From contig HF993133.1 of the NCBI GenBank assembly GCA_000432435.1, forward strand, positions 91,265 through 155,264: DNA of 64,000 nucleotides. The letters run 5' to 3'. Positions 1-7,011 of this stretch are shown here, piece by piece. The position numbers and the translations under genes are program-made. Source of the stretch: Eubacterium sp. CAG:180. GTDB lineage: Bacteria > Bacillota > Clostridia > Oscillospirales > Acutalibacteraceae. Below the pieces are notes generated by a model that saw only the letters and a list, made by a program, of their open reading frames with translations, did no database searches and was not told the DNA's origin. Positions within the stretch are counted from its first letter, which is position 1. Each line of letters begins with the position of its first letter.

Positions 1-34
1 GTCATTATACTGAAACAAACTATGATTCTAAAAT

Positions 35-1312
35 TTATGCTTTTGCCTCTGCCTGTGCCTTAATTTTTTTGTTGCTCGGGTAAATCAATGCGCCGACAAC
101 TGTCAACACACCTGCAAGACACATCATACTTGTAGCGTTTTGCATGCCCATATTTTTCTGCAAAGCATTGAATACAAACGGCATTGCAAGAGAAAGCGCA
201 TTGCCGAGAAGAGTCCAGCAACCGTTTGCCGCTGCGAAAACTTTTGAAGTCATACCTGCAGCTGTCATAATGCTGATATTTACAACAGGAACAAATACCG
301 AAAATGATACGCCTACCAAAATTACCATTATTTTGAGCAAGAGTTCAGATTTAACATTGATTGCTCCGAAGCAAGCAAGAGGTAAAATTACCATAAGTGC
401 AATATAAACAATTTTGTAGTTTTTGATTTTTCCGATGAAAAGTCCTGAAACAACACACGAAATCAAACCTGCCAAACTGATGAGACCTGTAATTTGGCTT
501 GATTCCTGAGGTTCCATTTGGTGAACTTTCTGCAAAATTGTAGGAAGATATGTTTGGAACATCATGTAGAGCCATGTTGCACCTGCAAAGCAAATCATTG
601 CGCTCCAAACAGAACGAAATTTCAACGCTTTAAGAATACTGTTACCGGATTTTTCTTCAGCTTGAGCACCGACATTATTTTGTGCATTTTGAGAATTATA
701 TTCAATAAAGAATTTGTTTGGTTTGTAATCGGCAATTGCCCAAACAATGCCGATAGCTAAACAGGAAGCGCCCCATATCATAAACATCTTGTTCCAACTT
801 TGACCTAAAGAAGTGTACATAGGAATAGTGATACTGAACGCCGCCGTAGTCGTCAATGAGTTTGTTGCCTGTACCAAACTTGAACACATACCTCTTGCAT
901 TGTTGCTTGTAAAACGCTCCGAAACAAGAGTGGTAATACAAACTATTACAAAACCGTTGCAAAGGCCTGTAATTAAACGCGCAATGAGCATAGGTGTGAA
1001 AGACTGTGCTGTGTATCCCAGGATACCTGCAATGAAGTAACCTACCATACCTATTGTCATTGACTTACTTGTACCGATACGGTCAATAAACAAACTAACT
1101 AAAAGACTGCCTACGCCCATCATAAGAGTTGCAGATGTCTGCAATGTTCCGCCGAGACCCAAGTCTATGCCCAAATCGCTTGTGATTGGCTGCATAAGGG
1201 GCGGTACCATAAAGGAAATTTGTGAACGGAAGAAAGAAATTATGACCTGAAATATCATAAAAACTACCGCTAAAGTGAACGCTTTTTTAGCTAAAGGATT
1301 TTCCTTTTTCAT
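35..1312 (-). CDS. MFS transporter, last gene of the transketolase operon
   Basis: A major facilitator superfamily permease of about 425 residues with roughly twelve hydrophobic segments and a polar central loop (asparagine/glutamate-rich, near residues 205-225) between the two six-helix halves. The loop after TM2 reads SLFIDRIGTSKSM, a recognisable MFS motif A. It should sit in the cytoplasmic membrane and move a small solute, but the substrate cannot be read from sequence. It lies downstream of the split transketolase genes, so it may import or export a compound of that pathway. The start is uncertain: ATG at 1312 lacks a clear ribosome binding site, while the upstream in-frame TTG at 1378 falls inside a hairpin (1364-1384). 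Codon choice is AT-rich like its neighbours. Confidence 0.8.
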   Translation of the reverse strand: MKKENPLAKKAFTLAVVFMIFQVIISFFRSQISFMVPPLMQPITSDLGIDLGLGGTLQTSATLMMGVGSLLVSLFIDRIGTSKSMTIGMVGYFIAGILGYTAQSFTPMLIARLITGLCNGFVIVCITTLVSERFTSNNARGMCSSLVQATNSLTTTAAFSITIPMYTSLGQSWNKMFMIWGASCLAIGIVWAIADYKPNKFFIEYNSQNAQNNVGAQAEEKSGNSILKALKFRSVWSAMICFAGATWLYMMFQTYLPTILQKVHQMEPQESSQITGLISLAGLISCVVSGLFIGKIKNYKIVYIALMVILPLACFGAINVKSELLLKIMVILVGVSFSVFVPVVNISIMTAAGMTSKVFAAANGCWTLLGNALSLAMPFVFNALQKNMGMQNATSMMCLAGVLTVVGALIYPSNKKIKAQAEAKA

Positions 1313-1363
1313 AGTAGGAGATTTGTCCAAAAAATTCGCCTGCTTTCTATTTAGATTTTGCAC

Positions 1364-1384
1364 GGGCAGTTTTTTCAACTGCCC
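1364..1384 (-). other. Hairpin between transketolase C subunit and MFS gene
   Basis: A perfect 8-base inverted repeat (GGGCAGTT / AACTGCCC) with a 5-base loop. On the minus strand it is not followed by a U-run, so it is not an ordinary intrinsic terminator for the transketolase transcript. On the plus strand it is followed by only four T. It may be an mRNA processing or stabilising element separating expression of the last transporter gene from the rest of the operon. Confidence 0.4.
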
Positions 1385-1404
1385 TTTTGCAATGATAATT
1401 AAAA

Positions 1405-1415
1405 TTGATAATCAA
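1405..1415. promoter_or_regulatory. TTGAT-A-ATCAA palindrome before the distal MFS gene
   Basis: An 11-base perfect palindrome with the same TTGAT/ATCAA half-sites as the inverted repeats in the LysR/transporter divergent region (5047-5075). It lies in the gap between the transketolase C subunit and the MFS gene. It could be an additional operator of the same regulator, but AT-rich DNA makes chance occurrence possible. Confidence 0.35.
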
Positions 1416-1460
1416 AATAATAGTATTTATAAAACAGATAAAAGTAAAATATTCGGTCAA

Positions 1461-2450
1461 TTATTCCAAAATTTCACGAATTGCTTTTTTAATACCCTCA
1501 GGGTCATAGCCCAAATGAGCGTACAATTCATAGCTGTCGCCAAGCGGAGGGAACTCGTCGTTCGGAATACCCAAACGCTTAAATTTAGCCTGTAACCCCT
1601 CGTCTGCCATAAGGTCTGAAACTGCACTTCCGAGACCATTGATTACAAAAGCGTCTTCTGCCGTAATGATTTTTCCCGTATCTTTGATTGCGTCGCGAAT
1701 TGCCTGCTTGTCAAGAGGACGAACTGTGTGCATATCTAAAACACGAACACCTATACCCTCTTTTTCAAGAGCGTTTGCCGCAGATACTGCAAAAGCAACA
1801 GTACAACCACACGCTACAACTGTAACATCATTGCCTTCGTGTGCAATTATCGCTTTGCCTATTTCATAGTCATAGTCTTCTGTATAAACAAGCGGTTCTG
1901 CACCACGTGCAATTCTTATACACATCGGACCCGGGTAGTCAACACTTTTACTGATCAACTTCACGCACTGATTTGCGTCTGCGGGAATAACATAGGTCAT
2001 ATTCGGTAAAGTACGCATTATAGCGATGTCCATAATATTATAGTGGGTAGGGCCGCTTGCCGAAGTCAAACCTGAGTGAGTATTTACAATACGAACAGGC
2101 AAGTTCGGATAGCACACATTTGTATGTACCTGGTCAAGTGTACGCAAAGCAAGGAAAGGTCCAAAACCGTTAATGTACGGAATTTTTCCGCAAAGAGCAA
2201 GTCCCGAAGCAATACCTACCTGGTCCATCTCTGCAATACCTACGGGCAGCATACGGTCGGGGTGTTTTAAACGAAACTCATTTTCTTTGCCTGCATATCC
2301 GCCGTCCGCCGTAACGAACACTATACGCTCATCTGTTTCTGCCAATTCCTGCAATTCTTCTACCCACATATCACGGGCAGAAGCTGCAACCAACATATCT
2401 AAATGTCCGAGTTCAAGTTCGCCTTCAAATGTTTTAACTGTCTTGTTCAT
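1461..2450 (-). CDS. Transketolase C-terminal subunit (split transketolase)
   Basis: The pyrimidine-binding and C-terminal half of a thiamine diphosphate transketolase (329 aa), which works as a complex with the N-terminal subunit encoded immediately upstream. The catalytic glutamate sits in VGIAEMDQVGIASGLA (about residue 94), where housekeeping enzymes usually have GIAEQNMVG. A substrate-side loop reads HSGLTSASGPTHYNIMD, a departure from the usual AGLSVGEDGPTHQ. The C-terminal domain (VRVLDMHTVRPLD) is intact. A strong AGGAG stands 5' of the ATG and the gap to the upstream gene is 5 bases, so the two are translated together. The reaction is a two-carbon ketol transfer, but the sugar phosphate used is not identifiable. 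Such split pairs occur in specialised sugar pathways as well as general pentose metabolism. Confidence 0.88.
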   Translation of the reverse strand: MNKTVKTFEGELELGHLDMLVAASARDMWVEELQELAETDERIVFVTADGGYAGKENEFRLKHPDRMLPVGIAEMDQVGIASGLALCGKIPYINGFGPFLALRTLDQVHTNVCYPNLPVRIVNTHSGLTSASGPTHYNIMDIAIMRTLPNMTYVIPADANQCVKLISKSVDYPGPMCIRIARGAEPLVYTEDYDYEIGKAIIAHEGNDVTVVACGCTVAFAVSAANALEKEGIGVRVLDMHTVRPLDKQAIRDAIKDTGKIITAEDAFVINGLGSAVSDLMADEGLQAKFKRLGIPNDEFPPLGDSYELYAHLGYDPEGIKKAIREILE

Positions 2451-2455
2451 ATTAT

Positions 2456-3325
2456 TCAGCTCCTTTCAATTTCCTGTTCAATTTCGTCCAAACGGGCAAG
2501 GCACTTCTCGAGAAGTTGAGGCGGCATGGGACGAAGATGACAGTTAGGTGTGTTTTCAAGGTCCGGAATAGTTTCCGCTTTTCTTGTATTTGAAATGATA
2601 GCAATCGGTTTACGGCGAATTTGAGAGTCTGACGCCGGTAACGAGTGCAATGTCTTCAATATTTCTTCCATATTGTGTCCGTCAATGCTGATGACATCCC
2701 AACCGAATGCTTCTAACTTCTTGTCCAACGGGTCAATATTCATAATATCTTTTGTCCAGCCTGTTGCTTCAATTTGGTTCTTGTCAGTAATCATAACGAT
2801 ATTGCCGAGTTGATAATGACCTGCCGCCATAATTGCTTCCCAGTTTGAACCTTCCTGCAATTCGCCGTCGCCTGTCATACAGAAAACTCTATAATCTTTT
2901 TTGTCAATTCTGCCTGCAAGAGCCATACCTACTGCAAGAGCCATACCCTGACCGAGAGAACCTGTTGAAGCGTCGATACCCGGCAAATACAGATAGTTCG
3001 GGTGCATACCGAAACGACCGTGAATTTGGTTGTACTCCGACCACAATTCTTCTTTCGTATAGAGCCCCAAATCTACCAAAACATTGTAAAGCACATGAGC
3101 GCAGTGTCCTTTTGAAAGAACAAATCTGTCTCGGTCGGGGTTACGAGGGTCTTTCGGGTCAAAGTTCAACACATCGTAATACAACGCCGTAACCATATCT
3201 GTCATTGACATACCTCCGCCTAAATGTGCGTAAGGCAGTTTGGATGTTGTGATACAAATATCTCTGCGTATTTGATTTGCTTTGAGTCTGAGTTCTTTTA
3301 CAAGCTCAGGACTTAATTCTTTCAT
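2456..3325 (-). CDS. Transketolase N-terminal subunit (split transketolase)
   Basis: The thiamine diphosphate-binding half (289 aa). The TPP motif GDG...N spans about residues 152-183 (GDGELQEGSN ... ITDKN), and the RDRFVLSKGH segment precedes it. Where housekeeping transketolases read KGKG...EN...WH near the domain end, this protein has RKAETIPDLENTPNCH, so the conserved tryptophan is replaced. That suggests a specialised substrate. A textbook AGGAGG precedes the ATG. It follows the GPH symporter gene after 85 bases and overlaps nothing. Together with the C subunit it should form the active enzyme in the cytosol. No kinase, isomerase or epimerase accompanies the pair within the window. Confidence 0.88.
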   Translation of the reverse strand: MKELSPELVKELRLKANQIRRDICITTSKLPYAHLGGGMSMTDMVTALYYDVLNFDPKDPRNPDRDRFVLSKGHCAHVLYNVLVDLGLYTKEELWSEYNQIHGRFGMHPNYLYLPGIDASTGSLGQGMALAVGMALAGRIDKKDYRVFCMTGDGELQEGSNWEAIMAAGHYQLGNIVMITDKNQIEATGWTKDIMNIDPLDKKLEAFGWDVISIDGHNMEEILKTLHSLPASDSQIRRKPIAIISNTRKAETIPDLENTPNCHLRPMPPQLLEKCLARLDEIEQEIERS

Positions 3326-3410
3326 AATAAAAACCTCCTGTATTTATTGAAATTTATATAATTAAAAGTCTTTTAATTTATTGACTATAATTACCGAAAA
3401 TTTATTTAAT

Positions 3411-4829
3411 TTAATCGACAATATACTCTCCGCGTTCTTTTAAATCATCTATGATTTTAGCGTGAAGTTTGTCGTCCAATTTATAGAAAAAGAAAATCAC
3501 AAAACTCAAAAGAGCAAGACCTGCAGGAATTAAATTCATTGTGATATTGATAGCGTTCAACGCTCCGTCTGTCTGAGTCTGAGCGCCTGCTGCATAGCCA
3601 TTCACTTCCAACAGCGAAAGCAACATTGTCGGGGCAATAGCTCCGCCGAGTTTCATCATAAAACTTGTACCCGAAGAACTCAGTCCGTCCGCTCTTGCAC
3701 CTGTTTTCCACTGACCATACTCTACCGTATCGCCTATCATTCCGTACAGAATTGATGTACAAAATCCATTCATGACACCTGCACAGAAAAGCAAAGCAAT
3801 GACAACCGAAGGAGATGAGTTTGACGGATTTAAGAAAAATAAAATACTGTTCAGGACAAAACTTGTGCCGTAGCAAAACAGCAACGCACCTCTTTTGCCT
3901 CTGCAAAGTTTAATAATGTATCCGCTGAAGAAAGCCGAAACTGCACAAATGATGCCGTTAATCGGAGCATATATTGAAAACAGTCCTGTATCGCCCCAAA
4001 AATATGTGAAGTAGTACATACCCGCCGTCATTCTGCCGTAGTTTAAGAATCCATAAACTAAAAATGCTGTGCAAACTATCAGCAACGGCGGATTTTTAAA
4101 GAAATTGCCCAAAACTTGTTTTGTGCCCATCTTTTGAGACGGTGGCGCTTTCACAACCTCTTTCGTCCCCAAAATACTTGTAAATATGAACGGCACTGTT
4201 AAAAGACAAATTGTGAGAGCCGCCATTGAATAGCCCTGTGTTTTGCCTCCCTGTTCTGAAAAACGATTTACAAGCGGAAGAAACATTGCATTTGTTGCTG
4301 CACAGGCTATTGAAGAAACAAAAATGCGGTGGCTTGAAAACGAAGCTCTTTCATTCGGATACGGAGAAATGACTCCGTTGAGTGCCGAGAAAGGAATATT
4401 CCACGCAGTCGCCGCAATGACTGCCAAAGCGTAAAGCACACAAGCGTATGTCGTGCGCGCTCCTACACTCCAAGACGGGTGCGCCGTAAAAAGCAGTACC
4501 ACTATCGGCATCAAACAAACAGCTCCGCCGAGCATCCACGGACGGTATCGTCCCATCTTGCTTTTTGTTCGGTCCGCCATTGAACCAATCATAGGGTCGT
4601 TTACTGCGTCCCAAATTCGACAAACCAAAAACAAAATCGCTACCGTCTGAGCAGGAATCAGTGCAATGTCTGTCATAAAAAACGCCAAAAACGAACTTAT
4701 GAGCATCCAAGGCAGGTTGTAAACAAGTTCGCCCGACGCAAACGCCCATTTTCTGACTTCCGCGGTTTTTCCTTTGTAATAAGTCTGTTCTTTTATTGAA
4801 TTTGCAATAGGTTTATTTTCATTGCTCAT
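3411..4829 (-). CDS. GPH-family sugar:cation symporter (MFS)
   Basis: A 472-residue glycoside-pentoside-hexuronide type symporter. Diagnostic segments are VCRIWDAVNDPMIGSMADRT after TM2 and KSKMGRYRPWML in the following cytoplasmic loop, both hallmarks of the family, plus GDTVEYGQWKTG in the second half. About twelve transmembrane helices are visible. It should import a sugar or glycoside with sodium or protons. It is the first gene of a minus-strand operon with the split transketolase and diverges from the LysR regulator, which probably controls it. A clear ribosome binding site (GAGAGGAAA) precedes the ATG. The transcript from the promoter at 5031-5059 would carry an AT-rich leader of roughly 195 bases with no obvious riboswitch fold. 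Confidence 0.9.
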   Translation of the reverse strand: MSNENKPIANSIKEQTYYKGKTAEVRKWAFASGELVYNLPWMLISSFLAFFMTDIALIPAQTVAILFLVCRIWDAVNDPMIGSMADRTKSKMGRYRPWMLGGAVCLMPIVVLLFTAHPSWSVGARTTYACVLYALAVIAATAWNIPFSALNGVISPYPNERASFSSHRIFVSSIACAATNAMFLPLVNRFSEQGGKTQGYSMAALTICLLTVPFIFTSILGTKEVVKAPPSQKMGTKQVLGNFFKNPPLLIVCTAFLVYGFLNYGRMTAGMYYFTYFWGDTGLFSIYAPINGIICAVSAFFSGYIIKLCRGKRGALLFCYGTSFVLNSILFFLNPSNSSPSVVIALLFCAGVMNGFCTSILYGMIGDTVEYGQWKTGARADGLSSSGTSFMMKLGGAIAPTMLLSLLEVNGYAAGAQTQTDGALNAINITMNLIPAGLALLSFVIFFFYKLDDKLHAKIIDDLKERGEYIVD

Positions 4830-5030
4830 TGCAATTTCCTCTCATTTTTTATATGCTATGTACAATTCGTGAATTATCTGTTAGAATAAATAAAAGCGAA
4901 AATCAATTTCTGTTTTTATTTAATTGGTTTTTTATTATTAACATTAAATTAAGTTCATAATAAATTCTAAATTGTAAATATTGAGCATAATAGATAAAAT
5001 TGTTTTAATTTTTCTTTCGTTTTCATTCTT

Positions 5031-5059
5031 ATTATATAATGCAAAATTGATTTAATCAA
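5031..5059 (-). promoter_or_regulatory. Sigma-A-type promoter of the transporter/transketolase operon
   Basis: On the minus strand, -35 TTGATT (5054-5059) and -10 TATAAT (5031-5036) are separated by 17 bases. The -35 box is one arm of the palindrome at 5047-5059, which fits control by a DNA-binding protein at this spot. Confidence 0.7.
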
Positions 5060-5100
5060 ATATCAATACTTGATACTGAGGATATTCATAAAATGAATAT
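5047..5100. promoter_or_regulatory. Three stacked inverted repeats, candidate LysR operator
   Basis: Within the 339-base divergent gap (4830-5168) three perfect inverted repeats follow each other: TTGATT-T-AATCAA (5047-5059), TATCAA-TAC-TTGATA (5061-5075) and ATATTCAT-AAA-ATGAATAT (5082-5100). The first two have the T-N11-A geometry of LysR-family sites and the first overlaps the -35 box of the minus-strand operon. The rest of the gap is AT-rich and shows no further structure to me. Confidence 0.6.
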
Positions 5101-5168
5101 TTGTCAAAAATTCCAATTTAATACGCAATTTTTTATATATTTTTCACAAAGAAAAAAGGTGTTTTAAG

Positions 5169-6104
5169 ATGCAGTTAAAAGAACTCGAATATTTACTGAA
5201 AACTGTTGAATGCGGTTCTATCACAAAAGCCGCAGAACAGATGTTTATCAGTCAGCCGACGCTGACTAAAAACATACAAAGTTTAGAAAACGAATATAAT
5301 ATAAAGATTTTTCAGCGTGTAGCGTCGGGTGTAGAGTTAACCGAGCAAGGAAAAGACTTTGTATATTACGCGCGCGAAGTAGTGGCGGCAGCAGAATCGC
5401 TGAACAACAACTTTTTCGGTGGAAATGCAAAACCCTCTGCTCGTCTTTATGTTGCATCTCAATGTTTTGACTTTACCCATGATATTTTTTTGAAAATCTA
5501 TAAACAAAACGAAGGCAAAAACATAAGCGGCAGTTTGACTGAGACCGACAGGGACAATGTTGTTTCTATGGTAATTCAAAACGCCGCCGATTTGGGACTT
5601 TTCATTCGTACAAACTCTGACGGAAAAAGTTTTTTGTGGAAAACTCAGGCAAACCTGATTGATATTCATCACATTGCAACGGACCAAATTTTCATTTGCG
5701 TAGGTCCTGATTCTCCTCTATATGACAAAAAAGAAGTAACGATTGAAGATGCAAAAAAGTACTCGTCTTTTGCTCTTGACATGAAAAACGCGTACAAACA
5801 AAACACCTATGTTGACAGCGGATTAAAACGCAAAAAGCAACAAAAAGTTTTCTTTTTCAATTCAATAGACGCCTGCAAGCACTTTTTGCTCAACACCGAC
5901 ATGGTTTTGTATATCAACAAATGGACTGCGGGATGTTTTGACAACTCTCAAATTCATGTTATCCCCATAGTTGACAACAATTCAAACCCGTATAACAACG
6001 AGCTTGTTTGGTGCAAACGCGTTGGCGAACCGCTTTCTGCCGTTGACAGACAATTTTTGACAAATCTTTACAATCACTTCGGAATTATCTGCCGAGATTT
6101 TTAA
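5169..6104 (+). CDS. LysR-family transcriptional regulator
   Basis: A 311-residue LysR-type regulator. The N-terminal winged helix (residues 1-60) is typical: LEYLLKTVECGSITKAAEQM followed by ISQPTLTKNIQSLE as recognition helix and the wing near RVASGVELTEQG. The C-terminal effector domain (about 90-300) is less conserved; its ligand is unknown. It is transcribed away from the GPH symporter/transketolase operon across a gap holding inverted repeats, the usual arrangement for a regulator of the divergent operon and of itself. AAAGGTG precedes the ATG. A strong terminator follows directly, so it is monocistronic. Confidence 0.9.
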   Translation: MQLKELEYLLKTVECGSITKAAEQMFISQPTLTKNIQSLENEYNIKIFQRVASGVELTEQGKDFVYYAREVVAAAESLNNNFFGGNAKPSARLYVASQCFDFTHDIFLKIYKQNEGKNISGSLTETDRDNVVSMVIQNAADLGLFIRTNSDGKSFLWKTQANLIDIHHIATDQIFICVGPDSPLYDKKEVTIEDAKKYSSFALDMKNAYKQNTYVDSGLKRKKQQKVFFFNSIDACKHFLLNTDMVLYINKWTAGCFDNSQIHVIPIVDNNSNPYNNELVWCKRVGEPLSAVDRQFLTNLYNHFGIICRDF

Positions 6105-6113
6105 CTACACATA

Positions 6114-6149
6114 AAAAACCTCTTGATGAATAAACATCAAGAGGTTTTT
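6114..6149 (+). terminator. Rho-independent terminator of the lysR gene
   Basis: Perfect stem ACCTCTTGATG / CATCAAGAGGT with a 6-base AATAAA loop, flanked by A5 and T5. It begins ten bases after the regulator's stop codon. Confidence 0.9.
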
Positions 6150-6232
6150 ATTGTATGTCTGTACGACAAAAAATTATTTAGTTATATAGTACAATAATTT
6201 GCATTATTTCATATATAGATACTGCATTTAGT

Positions 6233-6547
6233 TCAATCCCAAACGCTTTCTAAAAAAATATTTTTTCAAAAATTTGCCGTCATTTTCGGCTTTTTATTCT
6301 TTTATTCTCAAACTTCATCAAGATTGCTTCCTTTAGTGATTGCAAGTGCTTCAATAACTCCAATAATATATGCAAGTTCATCTATACTGTTATCCGCTAA
6401 ATATTCTTTTGTTTCTTCTTTTAATTCTTCATTTAAAGCAGATACATATTTTAAGTCGTCAAGTTCCCTAAACTTAGACTTTTGATTGTTTGAAATACAT
6501 ATATCGGGGATATTGTCCCTGACAAGTCTGTTGTATATATTTTCCAC
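6233..6547 (-). pseudogene. Decayed MazG-like / phosphoribosyl-ATP pyrophosphatase-like gene
   Basis: The open part (6308-6547, GTG start) encodes 79 residues beginning MENIYNRLVRDNIPDI, with LNEELKEETKEYL and IDELAYIIGVIEAL, the two acidic helices of the small MazG-like nucleotide pyrophosphohydrolases. Family members run to about 100 residues and end in a basic stretch followed by GxFxKxIFLExV. Reading on in the same frame past the TGA at 6308 gives E-V-stop-E-stop-K-N-K-K-P-K-M-T-A-N-F-stop-K-N-I-F-L-E-S-V-W-D-stop, so the expected tail is still present but broken by three in-frame stops. The acidic metal-binding helices survive, so a truncated product could still be made, but loss of function is the simpler reading. 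Confidence 0.65.
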
Positions 6548-6734
6548 TTCAATTGCCTGATTTTAAATTTATTAAGTCGCACAATCATTATTCATCCGCA
6601 GATATTTTTATTAAAAAAATATGAATTTAACTTTGAGTTTTGATAAAACAACAATATCAAAATCTTTTTCTTTGCTTGGCGTTCGCTCCCATCAGTGCGT
6701 TCGAATCCACTTTTTAAAATTGCACATATAAAAG

Positions 6735-6767
6735 AAAAAAGACACTGCAAAAAGCAATGTCTTTTTT
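6735..6767 (-). terminator. Rho-independent terminator after tRNA-Ala
   Basis: On the minus strand an A6-GACATTGC stem pairs with GCAGTGTC-T6 across a five-base loop (one mismatch), starting at the tRNA CCA end. The T-run is 6735-6740 in plus coordinates. Confidence 0.8.
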
Positions 6768-6842
6768 GGTGGACCTGAAGAGATTCGAACTCTCGACTTC
6801 TACAATGCGAATGTAGCACTCTCCCAGCTGAGCTACAGGCCC
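6767..6842 (-). tRNA. tRNA-Ala (anticodon CGC), CCA encoded
   Basis: A 76-base cloverleaf. The acceptor GGGCCTG pairs with CAGGTCC and contains the G3:U70 wobble that marks alanine tRNAs. D-stem GCTC/GAGT, anticodon stem CTACA/TGTAG with loop TTCGCAT (anticodon CGC, reads GCG), T-arm GAGAG-TTCGAAT-CTCTT, and an encoded CCA end. It lies at the boundary between the AT-rich left segment and the richer remainder. Confidence 0.95.
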
Positions 6843-6975
6843 GTGAACCTAATTATTATAACACGCGGCGGGTAGTAGAGCAAGAGCTTTTTGAAATTTC
6901 TCGCATTAAAAATGCTGTTTTAAATTTTACGCCGCAAAGCAGACTCCTTTATCGGCGGTTTGTCAAGCCGACAAA

Positions 6976-7004
6976 GTCCCGTGCAAAGTGATTTTGCACG
7001 GGAC
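6976..7004 (-). terminator. Hairpin terminator after the GH2 gene
   Basis: A perfect 12-base stem (GTCCCGTGCAAA / TTTGCACGGGAC) with a 5-base loop begins seven bases after the glycosidase stop codon. On the minus strand it is followed by only TTTG, while on the plus strand CTTTTTTA follows after AG, so it may work in both directions. Confidence 0.6.
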
Positions 7005-7011
7005 AGCTTTT

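Noticed and set aside
4830..5024. Possible riboswitch in the ~195-base leader of the transporter/transketolase operon
   Set aside because: The leader is almost uniformly A/T with no stable stems or known aptamer core.
6690..6715. TTCGAAT core near the tRNA, resembling a T-loop or att remnant
   Set aside because: Only about nine bases match the tRNA T-loop and the flanks do not pair as a T-arm, so I cannot call it an attachment site.
6592..6819. 75-residue minus-strand reading frame overlapping tRNA-Ala and its terminator
   Set aside because: It is a readthrough of the tRNA and hairpin (LHSHCRSREFES comes from tRNA sequence) with no ribosome binding site or protein-like composition.
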